NCBI RefSeq assembly: GCF_047872805.1
Contig: NZ_JBLQUK010000001.1
Coordinates: 124,001 to 188,000, forward strand
DNA: 64,000 nt
Direction: 5' to 3'
Origin: Erythrobacter sp047872805
GTDB taxonomy: Bacteria; Pseudomonadota; Alphaproteobacteria; Sphingomonadales; Sphingomonadaceae
The notes under the pieces were generated by a model, which worked only from the letters and a program-made list of their open reading frames with translations, made no database searches and was not told the origin of the DNA. A program made the translations under genes and the position numbers. Shown one piece after another: positions 42,432-52,537 of the stretch (position 1 is its first letter; every line of letters starts with the position of its first letter).

Positions 42432-43178
42432 TTGGCCGCCGCCCCGCCCCATCGCAGCGCCATGAAAGCGGTGCTCATCAGCCTCGGGAGAGCGATTGGC
42501 CAGCTTGCCGATCGTGCTGTGTTGGGTGTGCTCGCCAAAACGGTGCTGGTTACCCTGCTGGTGTTTGCGGCAATGGGCGTGGGGCTCTGGGCGGCACTGG
42601 TCGCAGGATTCGAAGCAGCAGGCCTGTCGGGTGGAGGCTTTGCCAGCGCCACAGCTGCGGTGCTGATCGCCGCAGTAGCAGCGTGGCTCCTGTTTCGCGT
42701 GGTGGCGCTCGCAGTGTTGCAATTCTTCGCCGATGAGATCGTCGCAGCGGTCGAAGTGAAGCATTATCCGGCGCGCGCGAGACAAGCACGAAGCTTGCCG
42801 TTTCGCCGCGATCTGGCCAATGCGCTGCGCGGGATTGGGCGCACAGTCGCAGTCAACGCGCTCGCCCTGCCGGTGGCGCTGGTGCTGTTGGTGACTGGCG
42901 TGGGCGCGGCTCTGGTGTTTCTATCGGTCAACGCCTGGCTGCTGGGGAGGGAGCTGACCGATATGGCGTGGCTGCGGCATTGTGAGGGCGAAGCGGCGGC
43001 GAAGAGCCCGGTCCCGCGCGCGGAGCGGCTTATGCTCGGCGGGGTTGTCACGGCGATCATGCTGGTGCCGTTCGTCAACCTCCTGGCGCCAATTCTGGGG
43101 GCAGCGGCAGGAACGCATCTGGCGCATGACGCAATGACGCGGCAGGATGAGAGAGAGAAAGGTGATTGGCTTGCGTAG
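42432..43178 (+). CDS. EI24 / CysZ-like membrane protein
   Basis: A 248-aa membrane protein of the EI24 domain family, to which CysZ sulfate permease belongs. Hydrophobic helices lie at about 35-60, 72-100, 135-165 and 200-230; the conserved FFADEIVAAVE and FLSVNAWLLGRELTDMA segments support the call. TTG at 42432 is chosen as start because GGAGG (42421-42425) lies 6 bp upstream; ATG 42462 lacks a ribosome site. Sulfate transport is possible but no cys genes are nearby. It overlaps the next lipoprotein gene. Confidence 0.8.
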   Translation: MAAAPPHRSAMKAVLISLGRAIGQLADRAVLGVLAKTVLVTLLVFAAMGVGLWAALVAGFEAAGLSGGGFASATAAVLIAAVAAWLLFRVVALAVLQFFADEIVAAVEVKHYPARARQARSLPFRRDLANALRGIGRTVAVNALALPVALVLLVTGVGAALVFLSVNAWLLGRELTDMAWLRHCEGEAAAKSPVPRAERLMLGGVVTAIMLVPFVNLLAPILGAAAGTHLAHDAMTRQDEREKGDWLA

Positions 43179-43584
43179 AATTATCGTCTCTTTGAGCGCC
43201 GCAATGTTGGTGGCTGGTTGCACGACCGGGCCGAGCAGCGGAGTTGTAACATCCGTTGCGGCGCCTGTTGCCACACCCGAATCCGCCGATGTTCGTGCGC
43301 GGCTGATCCCGCGCGAGGCGGGCTTGGTGGGCATCATCGGTGAACCCGCAGCATCGTTGACCCAGCGCTTTGGCATGGCGCGGATCGATCTGGCAGAAGG
43401 CGACGCGCGCAAATTGCAATATGTGTCGGGCACCTGCGTGCTCGACATCTATCTCTACCCACTGGCGGCCAATGCCGATCCTGTCGCAACCCATGTCGAA
43501 ACGCGCGCGCGGGAAAATGGCGCGGCAACAGACCGGGCGCAATGCATCGCAGAGGTTGAAGACGCGGTGGAGGCGCAGCGCTGA
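43171..43584 (+). CDS. Small lipoprotein, unknown function
   Basis: A 137-aa lipoprotein with lipobox LVAGC (about residues 13-17) and mature domain LIPREAGLVGIIGEPAASLTQRFG, then KLQYVSGTCVLDIYLYP. The pattern (a short domain ending in CVLDIYLYP) is common in sphingomonad lipoproteins of unknown role. TTG at 43171 gives the best signal and has AAGG 8 bp upstream; ATG 43147 and GTG 43162 are in-frame alternatives. It overlaps the end of the EI24 gene. Confidence 0.7.
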   Translation: MRRIIVSLSAAMLVAGCTTGPSSGVVTSVAAPVATPESADVRARLIPREAGLVGIIGEPAASLTQRFGMARIDLAEGDARKLQYVSGTCVLDIYLYPLAANADPVATHVETRARENGAATDRAQCIAEVEDAVEAQR

Positions 43585-43672
43585 TTGCGCGGCGGTAACC
43601 CGACTTTAAGCACATTCATGCCATACCCTAGGCCGCATTGAAGATACCCGGCCTGAAGGGACATACCGGCAC

Positions 43673-44620
43673 ATGACCACGCATTTTGCAGAGATTGCGC
43701 AGCGCGTAGCCGCTGATGGAGAGGTAACAGCCCAGGATGTGCTGGCTTTGCGCGGCGAAGGCTGGGGCGACGGGATCATCACCCGCGAAGAAGCCGAGGC
43801 GCTGTTTGCGATCAACCATGCGCTTACCGAACGCGGCGAGGAATGGTGCGACTTCTTCGTCGAGGCGATTGGCGAATTTGTGCTGAACGGCACCCTTCCC
43901 CGCCTGCAATGCAACGATGAAGAAGCCGAATGGCTAATCAGCCAAATCGATGCCGACGGCGCGGTCGAAAGCATGGCCGAGCTGGAGGCAATGGTGCGCA
44001 TTCTCGAACGTGCCGAGAACACCCCTGATCGGCTCAAGAACTATGTGCTGGCACAGATCGAACGCGAGGTGTTGAGCGGGACTGGCCCGACCCGCTGCGG
44101 CGGCGAGCTTTCAGCAACCCACATCAGCGCCGCCGAATGCCGGATCATCCGCCGGGTCATCTTCGCCAGCGGCGGTCACGGCCCAGCGGCTGTTACTCGC
44201 TATGACGCGGAAATGTTGTTCCGGCTCAAGGACGAGACGCTGCCCGAAGAAAACGCCGCTGAATGGGGCGATCTGTTCGTCGATGGCGTGGCGAATTTTC
44301 TCAAGGGCTTTGCGCTGCAAAATGCTCAGCTCGAACATGGCCGCGCGCGCGAATTGCAGGCGTTTATCGCTGACAACCGGGCCAATGTCGGACGGTTCTT
44401 TGGCCAGATGGCACGCGAAGTGCCGCATGTGCGCAACCATTTAGGCAAGGTTTTCGGCAAGAAACAGGCCTCCGGCTCGGGTTATGAAGCGCTGGCCGCG
44501 GCAGGCGAAGCCGTCACCGACTACGAAAGCGAATGGCTCGACGCGATGATCAATGCCGATGGTGAGGTGGATGATCTTGAGCGCCGCCTGCTGGCCCGCA
44601 TCATCGACGAAGGCGAATGA
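43673..44620 (+). CDS. Repeat-built helical protein, TerB-like, unknown
   Basis: A 315-aa soluble helical protein with internal repeats: EEWCDFFVEAIGEFVLNG, AEWGDLFVDGVANFLKG and the partial YESEWLDAMINADGEVDDLE. Each is followed or preceded by an acidic ADGEV/ADGAVES segment similar to TerB-family helical bundles, where such Asp residues bind metal. There is also RVAADGEVTAQDV at the start. I do not recognise a named family. No signal peptide. It converges on sufA with an 18-bp gap. Confidence 0.65.
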   Translation: MTTHFAEIAQRVAADGEVTAQDVLALRGEGWGDGIITREEAEALFAINHALTERGEEWCDFFVEAIGEFVLNGTLPRLQCNDEEAEWLISQIDADGAVESMAELEAMVRILERAENTPDRLKNYVLAQIEREVLSGTGPTRCGGELSATHISAAECRIIRRVIFASGGHGPAAVTRYDAEMLFRLKDETLPEENAAEWGDLFVDGVANFLKGFALQNAQLEHGRARELQAFIADNRANVGRFFGQMAREVPHVRNHLGKVFGKKQASGSGYEALAAAGEAVTDYESEWLDAMINADGEVDDLERRLLARIIDEGE

Positions 44621-44638
44621 TGCGCGGCCGTTCCTGCT

Positions 44639-44998
44639 TCACACCATGAAGCTTTCGCCGCAACCGCAAGCGCCTTTGGCATTGGGGTTTTCGAACACGA
44701 AACCGGCGGTGAAGTCATCCTCGCGCCAGTCCATCGTCGATCCGACAAGATAAAGCACGCTTGCCCCGTCGATGTAGAACGTGCCTCCGGGGGTTTGGAT
44801 CTTCTCATCGAACTTCGCCTCTTCGGTGACATAATCGACCGAATAGGCAAGACCTGAACAGCCCCGGCGCGGAGTGGAAAGCTTGACTCCAATCGCATCG
44901 CCGGGCGCTTGGCTCATCAGCTGCGCAATGCGTTCCTCGGCGCGCTTGGTCAGGACAACGGCGGCAGGGATCTGGCGGGTTTTGGTTTCGGTGTTCAT
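44639..44998 (-). CDS. sufA: A-type Fe-S carrier of the SUF system
   Basis: A 119-aa HesB/IscA family protein that accepts Fe-S clusters from the SufBCD scaffold. The three cluster cysteines are present: RRGCSGLAY and the C-terminal ACGCGES. I use ATG 44998 (MNTETKTRQIPAAVV); a longer frame would overlap the upstream gene. Last gene of the SUF operon; its start overlaps the sufT stop (TGATG). Confidence 0.93.
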   Translation of the reverse strand: MNTETKTRQIPAAVVLTKRAEERIAQLMSQAPGDAIGVKLSTPRRGCSGLAYSVDYVTEEAKFDEKIQTPGGTFYIDGASVLYLVGSTMDWREDDFTAGFVFENPNAKGACGCGESFMV

Positions 44999-45504
44999 CA
45001 CAGCATCCCCAATTCTAGCCGCGCTTCGTCGGACATCTTTTCCGGGCTCCATGGCGGATCCCACACCAGCTCAACCTCGGCATCGCGAATACCGGGAACC
45101 GACGAAGCGCGCAGTTCGACCTCTCCCGGCATGGTTTCGGCCACTGGGCAGTGCGGTGTGGTCAGCGTCATGGTAATCGTGGCGTCCGCCTCTTCATCGA
45201 CCTCAACGCCGTAGATCAGGCCGAGATCGTAGATATTGACCGGAATTTCCGGGTCAAATATCTCCTTCAGCGCCTCGATAACGGCGGCTTGCAGATCGCT
45301 GCCTGCGCCGCCGACGGGGTCTTGCGCCGGCTTTTGATGCAGGAAACCATCGAGATAATCCCGCTCGCGTTTGGGCGCGGCAGCAGGTTCCTCTTGCAGT
45401 TCGACGGCGTCGGAAACCCGCGCGCGCGGCGGCTTTTGCGCGATCACATTATCGTTCGGCGCTGGAGCGGCGATAAAATCGCGTTCGTCGTTTGGCTTGT
45501 TCAT
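44998..45504 (-). CDS. sufT: SUF-associated MIP18/DUF59 protein
   Basis: A 168-aa protein with a polar N-terminus (about 1-60) and a DUF59 domain: EALKEIFDPEIPVNIYDLGL, then TLTTPHCPVAETMPGEVELR with the conserved Cys, and ELVWDPPWSPEKMSDEARLELGML. Acts as an auxiliary factor in Fe-S maturation. ATG 45504 overlaps the end of sufS by 4 bp, so it is translationally coupled. The family name SufT follows the genomic context. Confidence 0.9.
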   Translation of the reverse strand: MNKPNDERDFIAAPAPNDNVIAQKPPRARVSDAVELQEEPAAAPKRERDYLDGFLHQKPAQDPVGGAGSDLQAAVIEALKEIFDPEIPVNIYDLGLIYGVEVDEEADATITMTLTTPHCPVAETMPGEVELRASSVPGIRDAEVELVWDPPWSPEKMSDEARLELGML

Positions 45505-46748
45505 GGCTTTGTGCCTCTTCCAAAAATCCGCCGGGTGCGGGCAATGCCTTCGAGCAGTGCATCGACATCTTCCGGCACTGAATAGATTCCGAAACTCGCC
45601 CGTGCGGTGGCCGGGATGGCGAGATAATCCATCAAGGGCTGCGCGCAATGATGCCCGGCGCGGATCGCAACATTGGCTTCATCGAGGATCGTTCCAAGAT
45701 CGTGCGGATGGATGCCGTCGATCAGGAAGCTGACGATCCCGGCGCTGTCTGCGGGCCCGAACACCGTCACATCGTTCATCGCGGAAAGCTCGCGGCGCAA
45801 ACGGGCGACCAGCGCGCGCTCGGTTTCCTGCGTCGCCGCCAGCCCGGCCTCCGCGACATAATCGGCTGCGGCGGCAAAGGCGATGGTTTCTGCAATTGCC
45901 GGAGTGCCAGCTTCAAATCGTTGCGGAGGGTCTGCGTAGGTTGTGCCAGCAAAGGTCACGCGGTCAATCATCGAACCGCCGCCTTCCCATGGCGGCATCG
46001 TTTCGAGAACCTCCGCCGGGGCCCACAAGGCGCCAATCCCAGTCGGGCCATAAAGCTTATGCGCGCTGAAAACGTAAAAATCACAGCCAAGCGCGCGCAT
46101 GTCCACGGGCATGTGCGGCACCGCCTGACAGCCATCGAGCAGCAGCTTAGCGCCGACCCGATGCGCCATTGCGGCGGCGCGCGGGGCGTCCAGAACGCTG
46201 CCCAGAACATTGGAAACATGGGCAAAAGCGACCAGCCGGTGTTGCTCGGTCAGCATTTCCTCTGCGGCATCAAGGTCAATCTGGTGGTCGGCCGTCAACG
46301 GAGCAACATCGATGATAGCGCCGGTTTGCTCGGCAATCATTTGCCACGGCACGATGTTGGAATGGTGCTCCAATTGCGACAGCATGATGCGGTCGCCGGG
46401 CTGAAGATTGGCGCGCCCCCAGCTGTTCGCGACCAAATTGATCGCTTCGGTCGCGCCGCGCGTGAACACTATCTGGCCTTCTGCGCCTCCGATGAATTGC
46501 GCGATCCGTTGCCGCGCCGCTTCATAAGCAATCGTCATGTCGGCAGAGCGGGAATAAACACCCCGGTGCACCGTGGCGTAATCCTCGCCCAGCGCCCGCA
46601 CCATGGCGTCGATGACCACGCGCGGTTTCTGCGCCGTTGCGGCGGTGTCGAGATAGTGCCACGGCGAACCGTCCTTGTTCACCAGGCCGGGGAAATCTCC
46701 GCGCAGATCGGCGCGAACCGCGCCATTCATAATAGTGGGAGCGTTCAC
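45501..46748 (-). CDS. sufS: SUF cysteine desulfurase
   Basis: A 415-aa PLP enzyme that takes sulfur from cysteine for cluster assembly. Key segments: ATAQKPRVVIDAM, LSQLEHHSNIVPWQ (PLP region), VYFVFSAHKLYGPTGIG-type sequence FYVFSAHKLYGPTGIGALW with the PLP lysine, and the active-site Cys in RAGHHCAQPLM. It is group II (SufS) by length and by that loop. Start is GTG 46748 overlapping the sufD stop, or ATG 46730. No sufE or sufU is seen in this operon. Confidence 0.96.
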   Translation of the reverse strand: MNAPTIMNGAVRADLRGDFPGLVNKDGSPWHYLDTAATAQKPRVVIDAMVRALGEDYATVHRGVYSRSADMTIAYEAARQRIAQFIGGAEGQIVFTRGATEAINLVANSWGRANLQPGDRIMLSQLEHHSNIVPWQMIAEQTGAIIDVAPLTADHQIDLDAAEEMLTEQHRLVAFAHVSNVLGSVLDAPRAAAMAHRVGAKLLLDGCQAVPHMPVDMRALGCDFYVFSAHKLYGPTGIGALWAPAEVLETMPPWEGGGSMIDRVTFAGTTYADPPQRFEAGTPAIAETIAFAAAADYVAEAGLAATQETERALVARLRRELSAMNDVTVFGPADSAGIVSFLIDGIHPHDLGTILDEANVAIRAGHHCAQPLMDYLAIPATARASFGIYSVPEDVDALLEGIARTRRIFGRGTKP

Positions 46749-47503
46749 AGAGAGGCCCCTTCCAGCGCTTGCAGCGCCGCGCTCAACAATTCTTCCCGGC
46801 GGGCTTCGTCTTCCAGACCAACGAACGCATCTCCGATAAAGGCTTGCACCAACAGGCGCTGCACAGTTTCAGGAGAAAGCCCGCGCGCCGCCATATAATA
46901 GCGCGCCGCCTCATCGAGTTGGCCGACGGTTGCGCCATGCGCGCATTTCACATCGTCTGCGAAGATTTCGAGCTGCGGCACGGCGTTGGCGCTGGCCCCG
47001 GCTTCGAGCAGCAAACCTTTGAAATCCTGTGCGGCGTCGGTCTTCTGTGCGTGCCGCGCGACCTTGATTTCGCCTAGGAAATTGCCGGTCCCAGTGTCCC
47101 AGTGGACCGCCCGGACGGTCTGATTGCTGGTGGCTTCGGGCTGAGCGTGGACAACCTTGGTGACGAATTCGCGCACCGCATCGCCACCGCCAATCGTGAC
47201 CCCGCCAAATTCAAAATGTGCGCCTCTGCCAAGCGTTACCTCAGCCTCAACCCGGGTGTAGTCCTGCCCGGCATTGGTCACGAACAGTTCCGCGCGCGCG
47301 CCGTCCCCCAATGTCAGGCGGATGCGGCGCAGTTCGGGCTGATTGCCGCCGACCACCATACATTCGCGGTGCGTCTCACCCGTGCCCAGCGTAATCTCTT
47401 GCCATTGGTCAATGGCGCCCACGCCGAGCCGCGCCAGTGCGCCCATGTCGGCATAGCGCCACGCCTCTTCGCGGCGGGTTGGCAAGGTTGCCGCTTCAGG
47501 CAT
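46745..47503 (-). CDS. sufD: SUF scaffold subunit SufD
   Basis: A 252-aa protein, short for SufD. It has an N-terminal helical part (RREEAWRYADMG) and the beta-helix core with LGRGAHFEFGGVTIGGGDAV and ending FADDVKCAHGATVGQLDEAARYYMAARGLS, the SufB/SufD signature. Forms the SufBC2D scaffold with SufB and SufC. It overlaps sufC by 8 bp and sufS by 4 bp. The N-terminus is reduced compared with E. coli SufD. Confidence 0.93.
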   Translation of the reverse strand: MPEAATLPTRREEAWRYADMGALARLGVGAIDQWQEITLGTGETHRECMVVGGNQPELRRIRLTLGDGARAELFVTNAGQDYTRVEAEVTLGRGAHFEFGGVTIGGGDAVREFVTKVVHAQPEATSNQTVRAVHWDTGTGNFLGEIKVARHAQKTDAAQDFKGLLLEAGASANAVPQLEIFADDVKCAHGATVGQLDEAARYYMAARGLSPETVQRLLVQAFIGDAFVGLEDEARREELLSAALQALEGASL

Positions 47504-48269
47504 CGGCCATCACCGCGTCGTAGCCTTCTGCTTCGAGCCGCAGCGCCAGTTCCGGTCCGCCGGTCTGAACAATCCGGCCTCCGGCAAGCACGCTGACCTT
47601 GTCGGGTTTCACCACTTCGAGCAGGCGTTGATAATGCGTGATCAGCAGCACCGCCTTGTCCGGGGCCCCGTCCTTTTGGCGCATGATTGCATTGATACCG
47701 TCGCCGACTACCCGCAGCGCATCGATATCAAGCCCGCTGTCGGTCTCGTCCAGAACCGCAAAGGCCGGATCGAGAATGCCCATCTGCACCATCTCGGCGC
47801 GCTTTTTCTCGCCACCGGAAAAGCCGACATTGACCTGCCGTTTGAGCATTTCCACGTCCATTTTCAGCAGCGCGGCCTTTTCCTTCGCCAGTTTCAGGAA
47901 TTCCCCGCCCGAAAGCGGTTCCTCGCCGCGATATTTGCGCTGCGAATTGGCCGCCTCGCGCAGAAACTGGACGTTGGAGACGCCGGGTATCTCAACCGGA
48001 TATTGAAAACCGAGGAATAGCCCGGTGGCCGCGCGTTCATGCGGATCGAGGTCGAACAGGTTCTGCCCCCGAAAGGTCACACTGCCGCCGGTCACGTGAT
48101 AGCCGGGTTTCCCGCCGAGCACATGGGCGAGCGTCGATTTCCCGGCCCCGTTTGGCCCCATAATCGCGTGAATCTCGCCCGCAGCGATTTCCAGGCTCAG
48201 CCCTTTCAGAATGGCCGTCCTGCCGTTTGCTCCGTCAACTTCGGCGTGGAGATTCTCAATTGTTAGCAC
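47496..48269 (-). CDS. sufC: SUF ATPase subunit SufC
   Basis: A 257-aa ABC-type ATPase of the SufBCD complex. Walker A IMGPNGAGKSTLAHVLGG, signature VGFSGGEKKRAEMVQM, Walker B FAVLDETDSGLDID. The start is GTG 48269 (MLTIENLHAEVDG), since GGGAG lies about 7 bp upstream and the extended frame is only a Pro-rich run. The start overlaps the end of the preceding 186-aa gene by 14 bp. Confidence 0.96.
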   Translation of the reverse strand: MLTIENLHAEVDGANGRTAILKGLSLEIAAGEIHAIMGPNGAGKSTLAHVLGGKPGYHVTGGSVTFRGQNLFDLDPHERAATGLFLGFQYPVEIPGVSNVQFLREAANSQRKYRGEEPLSGGEFLKLAKEKAALLKMDVEMLKRQVNVGFSGGEKKRAEMVQMGILDPAFAVLDETDSGLDIDALRVVGDGINAIMRQKDGAPDKAVLLITHYQRLLEVVKPDKVSVLAGGRIVQTGGPELALRLEAEGYDAVMADA

Positions 48270-48816
48270 CGATGGCTCCCTTGCTTTGCTGTGCTGCTGC
48301 GGCGGCGGCATCGGCGGCGGCGGTCGCATCGGTGCGCGCCTTCACGACCGAAGCGTCGCGCAATTCGAGCACGAGGCCCTTGGGCCGTTCCGCCTCATAA
48401 GTGTCCTGCGCCGCCTGCGCCGTGCGCATCAGATAGGTGAATTGTTGATCGAGATCGGCACCGCGCGCGATGTGGATACGGCCAATGTGTTCAAAGATTT
48501 CGCGCACGTCATTGGTGCCATAATCGGCATATTCGCTGCGCTGGGCGAGCGCGGCGGCGGCGGCGGCCTGCGCCTCAGTCGCGGCGTCCTCGCAGCGCGG
48601 CACGTCCGAGCGGTGCTGCGCCTCAAAGTCAGCCTCACCGCGCACGCGGCGCATCTGCCCGGTCAGGCAGCGGCGATAATCCTCGACAAACGGCTGGATG
48701 ATGCGCGGATATTCCAGCGTCCACGTTTCGGGCGCATCGTTCTCGATGGCTACGGGCGCCTGCCCGACGCCTTGCAACATCATCATGGAGGCAATCAATG
48801 ATAGGAGGCTGTTCAT
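48256..48816 (-). CDS. Hypothetical exported protein inside the SUF operon
   Basis: A 186-aa protein with a likely signal peptide (about 1-20, LLSLIASMMMLQGVGQA), a central domain with two Cys (YRRCLTGQMRRVRG; DVPRCEDAATEAQ) and a long Ala-rich, charged C-terminus. I do not recognise it. It is the third of three extra genes between sufB and sufC. Being exported, it is unlikely to join cytosolic Fe-S assembly directly. Overlaps both neighbours (4 bp and 14 bp). Confidence 0.7.
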   Translation of the reverse strand: MNSLLSLIASMMMLQGVGQAPVAIENDAPETWTLEYPRIIQPFVEDYRRCLTGQMRRVRGEADFEAQHRSDVPRCEDAATEAQAAAAAALAQRSEYADYGTNDVREIFEHIGRIHIARGADLDQQFTYLMRTAQAAQDTYEAERPKGLVLELRDASVVKARTDATAAADAAAAAAQQSKGAIGANN

Positions 48817-49340
48817 TCGCTTCGGTCCCGATTTGATCTGTCAGTGGATTTGCCATTGGATTCGTAGGTTTCACGGTGTTCGCTGCGCCGGTGGCGTTTG
48901 TCGTCGATCCGCATCCGCATGCCGAGCGTGATGCGATCAAGCACGCCGTCCATATTCTCAAGGATATGCGCGGCCTTGATCCGCATCACCCGGATGCCGA
49001 CGCTTTCAAGGCTCTTGTCGCGGCGCTTGGCCAGCGCTTCGTCCTGGCCTTCCTCGTCGATCATGATCGCCATCCCGAGATTGTGGCAGTTGAAATCGAC
49101 GATGGCGGAGCCGACCACAGCAAAGCGCTTGAAAGTGTAGCGCCCAAGGTTCGCAGTCGCGAATTTCTCAGCGAGCGCCTTGTGCGCGGGCGAAGCAAAA
49201 CGCTTCATCTCTCGCGCCCGGTCGTGAAGTTCGTCGAGGCGAGCATCGGATATCTTCCACCCGCGGCCCTTTTTGTTGAGGGTGGGGGCTTCGGCGGTGG
49301 CGGCCTCGGGGTTGAGGGCGAGGGTTTTGCGGTCAGTCAT
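48813..49340 (-). CDS. DUF559-like protein inside the SUF operon
   Basis: A 175-aa protein whose middle matches DUF559 (Vsr/restriction-endonuclease-like fold): GRYTFKRFAVVGSAIVDFNC, GMAIMIDEEGQDEALAKRRD, LESVGIRVMRIKAAHILENM. The usual E-x-D-G-x-x-H acidic pair is altered to MIDEEGQ, so activity is uncertain. N- and C-terminal extensions are charged. Second of three extra genes between sufB and sufC, overlapping its upstream neighbour by 4 bp (ATGA). Confidence 0.78.
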   Translation of the reverse strand: MTDRKTLALNPEAATAEAPTLNKKGRGWKISDARLDELHDRAREMKRFASPAHKALAEKFATANLGRYTFKRFAVVGSAIVDFNCHNLGMAIMIDEEGQDEALAKRRDKSLESVGIRVMRIKAAHILENMDGVLDRITLGMRMRIDDKRHRRSEHRETYESNGKSTDRSNRDRSE

Positions 49341-49638
49341 TTTACCTCGTCCATAATGCGAAGGACGGATTGAACCTTCGATCCATGTTTTGTCAGCGTC
49401 ACAACATTATCATTGAATTTGCCGCCCAACCGGCTTTGTCGAATGTTCACGAGCTGCATGTTTGCAAGGTTGCGAGCAGCCAATTTGGCTTCCGGTGTCG
49501 GCCATTCCGTGTTGGTGACTATGCGCAAGTAGGTGCCGCGATGCTCATTCGCTTTCAGAATTATCGCTCGTTCAAGCACACCGAGTTCCTCGGCATCAGA
49601 TCGAGCTTCTTCCTTTGACATAATCCATTCGTCAGACA

Positions 49639-49639
<1 letters not shown>
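49337..49639 (-). CDS. Small winged-helix-like protein inside the SUF operon
   Basis: A 100-aa protein with a helical N-terminus (LGVLERAIILKANE) and a pattern suggestive of a winged helix (AARNLANMQLVNIRQSR followed by NVVTLTKHGSKVQSVLRIM). No named family recognised. Start ATG 49639 overlaps the sufB stop (TGATG); a GTG three bases upstream is possible. The stretch is more AT-rich than sufB or sufC, suggesting later arrival. Confidence 0.65.
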
Positions 49640-51128
<1,489 letters not shown>

Positions 51129-51132
<4 letters not shown>

Positions 51133-51569
51133 GCCGCATGCTCTTTGACTGGAATGGGAGGGGGAGCAGGGGCGTTATGGCGCAGCTGATCAAGGGTGAT
51201 CTCTGCCAATGCCGCCCGCAGCTTTTGATTGATAATCGGCCAGTGCGGTTTCATCGTGCAGCCGATTTCGTGGTCACACGCGCCTTCTTCGATGCAGGCA
51301 GTAAGGGCGATGGGGCCTTCGACCGCCTCAACAATATCGGCAATGGTGATCGCCGCCGCCGGGCGGCCAAGCTGCAATCCGCCTCCCGCCCCGCGCAAGG
51401 ATCGCAGCAGTCCCGCAGCCGTCAGCCTTGATACGAGGCGCTGCACCGTCGGCACCGGCAGACCCGTTTCGCTCGCCAGTTCGGCCGCGCTGACCCGGCC
51501 ATTGCCGCAATGGGCAGCAGCCTGACACATCGTGATGACAGCATAATCGGCAAGGTTGGAGAGACGCAT
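51129..51569 (-). CDS. sufR: Rrf2-family Fe-S regulator of the SUF operon
   Basis: A 146-aa Rrf2 regulator. The HTH is MRLSNLADYAVITMCQAAA with VSAAELASETGLPVPTVQRL, and the cluster motif is CIEEGACDHEIGC (C-x5-C-x5-C), as in IscR-type proteins that bind a [2Fe-2S] cluster. I use ATG 51569, the family start; the frame opens from a TTG further upstream. First gene of the operon, so it probably autoregulates. The name sufR is by context; iscR is equally used for this subgroup. Confidence 0.93.
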
Positions 51570-51598
51570 AATAAATCGGACCAATTCAATCTTATTAA

Positions 51599-51609
51599 GA
51601 CCTAGGGTC
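51599..51609. promoter_or_regulatory. Inverted repeat before sufR
   Basis: GACC-TAG-GGTC lies about 30 bp upstream of the sufR ATG, next to the palindrome CTTATTAAG (51591-51599). It is the only symmetric element in the 89-bp gap and is a candidate operator for the Rrf2 regulator. No exact family consensus match is claimed. Confidence 0.35.
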
Positions 51610-51658
51610 CATCCGCCCGCAATTCAACGGAAATCCAGCAGATGCGAGTCGTTCGCGA

Positions 51659-52537
51659 CTATTCAGGGGCAAGCCACTCCCTGAGCGCGGTCGCAGCCGG
51701 GCCATGCCCAGCCGGATCGAGCGTGCCCGCAACCAGCGGGCCGTCCTGTAACAGGCGCGGAGTGCGCCCGGTGTAACGCCGCAGGTCGCGGATCAGATGG
51801 GCCTGATCGAAATAGGCCGCCATGACTTCATCGCGCGCCGCGTCGGGCAAATTCTTTTGCGAAAGCAAAGCGGCGGCCCGCACTGCGCGGAATCTCTTCA
51901 AGAGCTGCAGGGGCGGGGCGCCGAAAAACCGCCTGCACAGACGCTGCGCCTGACGCTGCGACATCGGCAGGCGCTGATAAAGATCATCAATCTCCGGGTT
52001 GAATGCACTTGCTAGCCATGCGGTCGTTTCAGCGATCATCGCCTCATGGGCGGGCCTGATATCGCGGCAGGTTTCCCGCATGAGATCAGCGACAGAATCG
52101 AAAACCGTAAGCACATCCCCCGGATCGGTTGCAGCTAGAGCCAAAAGCCTGACTGCGGCTTCCGGAGCAAGTGCCTCCTGCGCGGCAACGATGCGGTCGT
52201 GGGTTTGGTCAGCCGGCAGATTGGTCCATGATGCCCACCCCAGCGGCGTCAGGGACACACCCGCACAGCAAACCGGCCCTTCCAGCGAAAAGGGTGCCGC
52301 CCGCAGCAGCGGTGCATTGAAGAAAGCGGGCGCGGCTAATGCTTTCTTGCCATCGGCATATTGCATGGCCCCGGTTCCGCGCAGGAAGATGAACAACTGC
52401 GCGGAATAGGCAGGCATAACCTCATCAATCCGGCCCGCGTCCGTGTGGACGACAAAGAAGGTGTTCACCCGACTCTTCAAATCGTCGGGCGGTGCTACAA
52501 ACTCAAATTTGAAAGGTGGAGACGCACCAGAATCCAT
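51659..52537 (-). CDS. AraC-family regulator (copy 1)
   Basis: A 292-aa regulator with an N-terminal sensing domain (FFVVHTDAGRIDEVMPAYSAQL, VSLTPLGWASWTNLPA) and C-terminal AraC HTH pair (LPMSQRQAQRLCRRFFGAPP; YFDQAHLIRDLRRYTGRTP). Start ATG 52537 overlaps the DUF885 stop (TGATG), so it is coupled to that gene. It is paralogous to the AraC protein at 54512-55438. Confidence 0.9.
   Translation of the reverse strand: MDSGASPPFKFEFVAPPDDLKSRVNTFFVVHTDAGRIDEVMPAYSAQLFIFLRGTGAMQYADGKKALAAPAFFNAPLLRAAPFSLEGPVCCAGVSLTPLGWASWTNLPADQTHDRIVAAQEALAPEAAVRLLALAATDPGDVLTVFDSVADLMRETCRDIRPAHEAMIAETTAWLASAFNPEIDDLYQRLPMSQRQAQRLCRRFFGAPPLQLLKRFRAVRAAALLSQKNLPDAARDEVMAAYFDQAHLIRDLRRYTGRTPRLLQDGPLVAGTLDPAGHGPAATALREWLAPE

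Noticed and set aside
45648..46898. Long plus-strand open frame (416 codons) over sufS and the end of sufD
   Set aside because: Shadow of sufS and sufD; His/Arg-rich composition without domains, while the minus strand matches known families throughout.
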